From Snuella lapsa (lineage in GTDB: Bacteria; Bacteroidota; Bacteroidia; Flavobacteriales; Flavobacteriaceae): DNA of 64,000 nucleotides. The notes under the pieces were generated by a model. That model did no database searches, had not been told where the DNA came from, and was given only the letters and a program-made list of their open reading frames with translations. Positions within the stretch are counted from its first letter, which is position 1, and each line of letters opens with the position of its first letter. Positions 60,408-64,000 of this stretch are shown one piece after another. The stretch is from NCBI RefSeq assembly GCF_039539345.1, contig NZ_BAABCY010000086.1, positions 1-64,000 on the forward strand, read 5' to 3'. A program made the translations under genes and the position numbers.

Positions 60408-61223
60408 ATGAAAATTAAACTGCTCTTTTTAGTTGTTCTATACAATTGCTTTAGCCTGATGGCGTCTCAGGTTGATACCCTAACGGTTACGAGCCTATCA
60501 ATGAATAAGGCCATAAAGAACGTTGTAATATTACCCGATAGTTACACTTTAAAGGAAGGTGAATTTCCTGTATTGTATTTATTGCATGGTGCCGGTGATG
60601 ATTTTTCAAAATGGTTAACTACTGTGCCGCACATAAAAGACATTGCTGATACCTATAACATGATTATAGTGTGTCCAGATGGTGGTTATACCAGTTGGTA
60701 TTTTGATAGTCCTGTTGACAGCTCAATGAAATATGAAACTTATGTTTACAAAGAGTTGATAAATGCCATAGACACAAAGTACAATACCATTAAAGAAAAG
60801 AGCGGTCGTGCTATAACCGGTTTGAGTATGGGAGGGCATGGTGCCTTATATCTGGCGTTTAGGCATCAGAACATATGGGGGGCTGCAGGAAGTATGAGTG
60901 GTGGTGTTGATATTCGTCCTTTTCCCAACAATTGGGATATCAGTAAGCGACTGGGTAAATATCCAGAGAATAAGGAGGGATGGGAGAATAATACGGTAAT
61001 TAACCTTGTACATTTATTGGATGGCGATTTAAGTCTCATTATAGACTGTGGTTACGATGATTTCTTCTTTGATGTCAACAAGAAGCTGCATAAAAAACTA
61101 CTTGAAAGAAACATTGCACACGATTTTATTGAACGTCCCGGTAAGCATAACTGGAAATATTGGACTAATGCTATTAAATATCAAATAATGTTCTTTAATG
61201 ATTACTTCCGGAAGAATAACTAA
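60408..61223 (+). CDS. Secreted esterase, alpha/beta-hydrolase (esterase D/tributyrin esterase type)
   Basis: 271 residues with a probable signal peptide (MKIKLLFLVVLYNCFSLMAS). The esterase fold has the oxyanion segment YLLHGAGDDFSKW, the nucleophile Ser in GLSMGGHGALYLAF (GxSxGG), an Asp in DLSLIIDCGYDDFFFDVN and a His in ERPGKHNWKYW. Members hydrolyse short acyl esters, including feruloyl or acetyl groups on polysaccharides. The DUF2461 gene follows 39 bases later; no link is apparent. Confidence 0.85.
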   Translation: MKIKLLFLVVLYNCFSLMASQVDTLTVTSLSMNKAIKNVVILPDSYTLKEGEFPVLYLLHGAGDDFSKWLTTVPHIKDIADTYNMIIVCPDGGYTSWYFDSPVDSSMKYETYVYKELINAIDTKYNTIKEKSGRAITGLSMGGHGALYLAFRHQNIWGAAGSMSGGVDIRPFPNNWDISKRLGKYPENKEGWENNTVINLVHLLDGDLSLIIDCGYDDFFFDVNKKLHKKLLERNIAHDFIERPGKHNWKYWTNAIKYQIMFFNDYFRKNN

Positions 61224-61262
61224 ATGTAACCTGTAAATAACATAACTCTAAAACCTTTTATC

Positions 61263-61940
61263 ATGAGTACACAAGTTCCAAAAACAGCTTTAGACTTTTT
61301 TAAAAACCTTGAAAAGAATAATAACCGTGACTGGTTTAATGATCACAAAAAGGAATTTAAAACCATAGAAGCACAGGTAAAACAAGTTTATAATGTGGTT
61401 ATGGAGCTGCTTAGAAAACATGATGATATTGATAAACTTAAGATGTTTAGGATCTATCGCGACGTACGCTTTTCAAAAAACAAACTTCCGTATAAAACGC
61501 ATTTTGGAGGTGCTTTTCACCGTACTAAGCCCCAATTACGTGGCGGATATTATTTACACATTCAACCTAACAATGAAAGCTTTATAGCAACTGGGTTTTG
61601 GGAGCCAGCCAAAGAAGACCTGTTTCATATAAGAAAGGAATTTGAAATGGACGATCAGGAAATCCGAGACATTATTAACGAGCCACAATTTAAAAGCATT
61701 TGGGGTGATTTTGTAGGTGATGAAGTTAAAACAGCTCCTAAGGGTTTCAGTAAAGATCACAAAGCTATAGACTTGATAAAAAAGAAGCAATATATCTTTG
61801 TTAAGAAATTTACAGATAAAGAAGTTCTAGATGCCAACTTCATTACTAAAGTCGATGAGGCTTTCAAGGCCATACGTCCTTACTTTGATTATATGAGCGA
61901 TGTCCTTACAACCGACTTAAACGGTGTGTCCCTTATTTAA
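61263..61940 (+). CDS. DUF2461 domain protein
   Basis: 225 residues. The signature is at the N terminus: FFKNLEKNNNRDWFNDHKKE (12-31), then FRIYRDVRFSKNKLPYKTHF with GGAFHR and GGYYLHIQP. The C-terminal PKGFSKDHKAIDLIKKKQYI completes the domain. It is cytoplasmic (no signal) and its function is unknown. Common in Bacteroidetes and related to small conserved TIGR02453 proteins. Confidence 0.85.
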   Translation: MSTQVPKTALDFFKNLEKNNNRDWFNDHKKEFKTIEAQVKQVYNVVMELLRKHDDIDKLKMFRIYRDVRFSKNKLPYKTHFGGAFHRTKPQLRGGYYLHIQPNNESFIATGFWEPAKEDLFHIRKEFEMDDQEIRDIINEPQFKSIWGDFVGDEVKTAPKGFSKDHKAIDLIKKKQYIFVKKFTDKEVLDANFITKVDEAFKAIRPYFDYMSDVLTTDLNGVSLI

Positions 61941-61959
61941 TTGTAAATTTAAAACAGGT

Positions 61960-62376
61960 TTAAACTACAGCCAAAAGCTCTGGCTTTTCCAAAAGCTGTA
62001 TGTTGTCGATTAAACGTTCTTTAACAAGTTGCATCATACGCTTGTTAAGGGCAGAAGAATTTTGAATGTAAACCAAATACTCTTCAACTGTAAATTGTCC
62101 GATAACGATCCCTTTTAAGGAATTTCTGAATTTCATATCACGTTGAATGGCATTTTCAATGTAATCAATGCGTTTATCCAGTTTTAGTCCATAGAAAACA
62201 GATTTGTGCTTATTGGCATAATTTTTAAACACTTCTATCAAAAGGTCATTTTGAAGCTTGATAACAGGTCTTAAAACTTGATTTTGGAACCGTTCGTCAG
62301 AACTCATATTGTCGTTAATTGTGGCTTCAGGGACTTCCGGACGAATACTTTTTAGGTTAAGATGTCTTGTATTCAT
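61960..62376 (-). CDS. Protein of unknown function (138 aa), helical
   Basis: Mostly helical, no signal peptide or membrane segment: FQNQVLRPVIKLQNDLLIEV, then DKRIDYIENAIQRDMKFRNS and a C-terminal half ending LVKERLIDNIQLLEKPELLA. A conserved cytoplasmic Flavobacteriia protein by its look, but I cannot name the family. It converges on the DUF2461 gene (20-base gap) and diverges from the DUF72 gene. Confidence 0.6.
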   Translation of the reverse strand: MNTRHLNLKSIRPEVPEATINDNMSSDERFQNQVLRPVIKLQNDLLIEVFKNYANKHKSVFYGLKLDKRIDYIENAIQRDMKFRNSLKGIVIGQFTVEEYLVYIQNSSALNKRMMQLVKERLIDNIQLLEKPELLAVV

Positions 62377-62509
62377 GATTAAGAGTTTTACTAAAATTAG
62401 AGATTATTGGTACGCATTGTAGGGAATCCCTCTTTTAATTATCAACGACCTTATTAACAATAACAATTTTCCTATCTTTAAATCCTCAAAAAAAAGAGCC
62501 TGTAACGAC

Positions 62510-63397
62510 ATGAAGTTTGGAAGTGTAGATAACCCCGAAATTATTGATTTTACCTTACCCCAAGATCATCCAAAAACGAAAACTGTTTTAAACAAGCATA
62601 AAGACGACAACATACCTGATGTATACATAGGTTGTGCCAAATGGAATCGGGCAGATCTCAAAGGATTCTATCCAAGGGGAACCAAAGATGAATTGGTGTA
62701 CTATGCCTCACAATTCAATGCCATAGAACTAAACGCTACCTTTTACAGAATATTTCCGCCCGAACAATTTACAACTTGGTACAAGAAAACCCCAGAAGGA
62801 TTTAAGTTTTTCCCTAAACTCAATCAGGAAATTAGTCATTGGAAGCGTTTGAACGGTATCAAGGAAGTGGTGGAGCATTATTTATATAGTGCGATCAATT
62901 TAAAGGAAAAACTAGGAACTATATTCTTGCAATTACATAATAATTTTTCACCTAAAGATTTTAATAGGGTCGTTCAATTTGTAGAGGCCTGGCCTAAAGA
63001 ATTACCGTTAGCTATTGAGTTTAGGCATACCGATTGGTATAACGATTCATTGGTAGCCAAAGATTTATACCAACTGTTGGAACAAAACAATATTTCTAAT
63101 GTTATAGTAGACACAGCCGGAAGACGTGATTTATTGCACATGCGTCTAACAAATGCAACAGCTTTTGTTCGTTATGTTGGGGCCAATCACCCAAGTGATT
63201 ACATCCGTTTAGACGATTGGGTAACACGCTTAAAAACATGGAAGGAGGAAGGGATCAAAGAAGTCGATTTTTTTATACACCAAAATATAGAAAAAGAATC
63301 TCCATTATTATCCACCTATTTCATTAAAAAGATTAATGAACAATTAGGGTACACCTTAAAGATTCCTAATGAGCAGGCGCAACAGACATTACTTTAA
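62510..63397 (+). CDS. DUF72 domain protein
   Basis: 295-residue TIM-barrel-like protein of DUF72. Signature segments are PDVYIGCAKWNRADLKGFYP, FNAIELNATFYRIFPPEQF, KFFPKLNQEISHWKRL, LGTIFLQLHNNFSPKDFNRV and PLAIEFRHTDWYND. The function of DUF72 is unknown. The N-terminal 40 residues before DVYIG are an extension. It precedes the thioesterase gene by 21 bases and is probably read with it. Confidence 0.85.
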   Translation: MKFGSVDNPEIIDFTLPQDHPKTKTVLNKHKDDNIPDVYIGCAKWNRADLKGFYPRGTKDELVYYASQFNAIELNATFYRIFPPEQFTTWYKKTPEGFKFFPKLNQEISHWKRLNGIKEVVEHYLYSAINLKEKLGTIFLQLHNNFSPKDFNRVVQFVEAWPKELPLAIEFRHTDWYNDSLVAKDLYQLLEQNNISNVIVDTAGRRDLLHMRLTNATAFVRYVGANHPSDYIRLDDWVTRLKTWKEEGIKEVDFFIHQNIEKESPLLSTYFIKKINEQLGYTLKIPNEQAQQTLL

Positions 63398-63418
63398 ATA
63401 AAATTAAAAATACACTAC

Positions 63419-63805
63419 ATGAGATTTCACACAAGGAAATGGGTTAAACCAGAAGATTTAAATCCAAACGGAACATTATTTGGCGGTCGTCTTTTAGAAT
63501 GGATTGACGAAGAAGCAGCATTGTATACCATCATTCAATTGGAAAATCAGAAGGTCGTTACCAAATACATGAGCGAAATAGATTTTAGAGCTTCAGCAAG
63601 AGAAGGTGACATCATAGAAATTGGTATAGATGTTGTAAAATTTGGAACGGCATCGCTTACATTAAGCTGTGAGGTTAGAAATAAAATGACCAGAGAAACT
63701 ATAATAACCATTTCAAATATTGTAATGGTTAACTTAGACAGCGACGGAAAGCCTAAACCACATGGGAAAACTCGCATAGAATATGTGGCTGACAGATTGG
63801 AATAA
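63419..63805 (+). CDS. Acyl-CoA thioesterase, hotdog fold (YciA/BFIT-like)
   Basis: 128 residues. The hotdog helix region NPNGTLFGGRLLEWIDEEAA (near 16-36) with the catalytic Asp/Glu residues, followed by MSEIDFRASAREGDIIEIGI, is typical of acyl-CoA thioesterases with a single domain. Substrates cannot be inferred. It is 21 bases downstream of the DUF72 gene and followed by a weak hairpin. Confidence 0.85.
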   Translation: MRFHTRKWVKPEDLNPNGTLFGGRLLEWIDEEAALYTIIQLENQKVVTKYMSEIDFRASAREGDIIEIGIDVVKFGTASLTLSCEVRNKMTRETIITISNIVMVNLDSDGKPKPHGKTRIEYVADRLE

Positions 63806-64000
63806 AGGCATAAACAGTCACTTTGAAAATTTTAAGTGATTTTAATGTTCTGTTGCATTTAATTCAATTTATATACCATCTATTGGTAATTTTATAAAAA
63901 TTTAATACCAAAGCATCTTAAACATTTAAATAGCAACAATAAAATACAGTTTTTTATAAATTTGTTGCTCTTATAGCTTATGCAGCTTAATTTCAGTAGT
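63806..64000. other. End of window, no gene seen
   Basis: AT-rich sequence with a weak hairpin TCACTT (63818-63823) / AAGTGA (63834-63839) followed by TTTTAA that could end the thioesterase transcript. Nothing else seen. Confidence 0.4.

Noticed and set aside
1..64000. CRISPR array, prophage or insertion sequence
   Set aside because: No regularly spaced repeats, transposase, integrase or phage structural gene were seen on either strand.

Overview
This AT-rich window looks like a chromosomal segment of a marine-type member of the Flavobacteriaceae (Bacteroidetes). The signs are a porX gene (regulator of the type IX secretion system), a fused lpxC-fabZ gene, a fused hisB, the menaquinone genes menF-menD, a carboxypeptidase-regulatory-domain outer-membrane barrel, and many TAnnTTTG promoter elements instead of sigma-70 boxes. 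Most of the window is dense, ordinary core genome. Only the first about 1.8 kb looks accessory and decayed.

Layout: 1-1.8 kb holds a tRNA-Arg body that has lost its acceptor stem, a C-terminal scrap resembling a glycoside hydrolase, and a 5'-truncated heparinase II/III-type polysaccharide lyase. 2.0-7.7 kb holds RNA-modification genes (two SpoU/TrmH-type methyltransferases, a THUMP-like methyltransferase, rsmE, tsaD) with an AI-2E-type permease and a DUF4159 protein. tsaD diverges from a very long tamB (7.9-12.3 kb). 12.5-16.7 kb is glycolysis and sugar use (pfkA, gapA, a BadF-type kinase) plus a ModF-like ATPase. 17.5-20.9 kb is a menaquinone block (hotdog thioesterase, menF, menD). 21-27.6 kb has mixed single genes, including a conserved 489-residue protein of unknown function and an XRE regulator divergent from an M14 peptidase with repeated operator-like words between them. 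27.7-31.7 kb is aroB, proline dehydrogenase and alanine dehydrogenase. 31.9-37.2 kb is an outer-membrane barrel, a small overlapping gene pair, tsaE and porX.

37.4-44.5 kb is an envelope cluster: an HD hydrolase, lpxD, lpxC-fabZ, lpxA, efp, a second lpxD-like gene and sucD. 45.6-50.1 kb has fabG, a VWA-type membrane protein, a prohibitin and a LytTR regulator. 50.8-58.8 kb is a complete histidine operon hisGDCB-H-A-F-IE. It is preceded by a leader peptide with four consecutive His codons and a textbook terminator/antiterminator pair, and is interrupted between hisH and hisA by a four-helix-bundle (23S rRNA intervening-sequence type) gene. 59-64 kb has a TruA-type pseudouridine synthase, a secreted esterase, DUF2461 and DUF72 proteins and an acyl-CoA thioesterase.

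No CRISPR array, prophage, insertion sequence or complete defence system was seen. The most interesting items are regulatory or structural: the his attenuator, the operator array at 25.1-25.4 kb, a four-copy dispersed repeat of about 30 bp, the possible mobile four-helix-bundle unit in the his operon, a 48-residue secreted peptide gene with an upstream palindrome, and an LpxD paralogue with an altered active-site loop.
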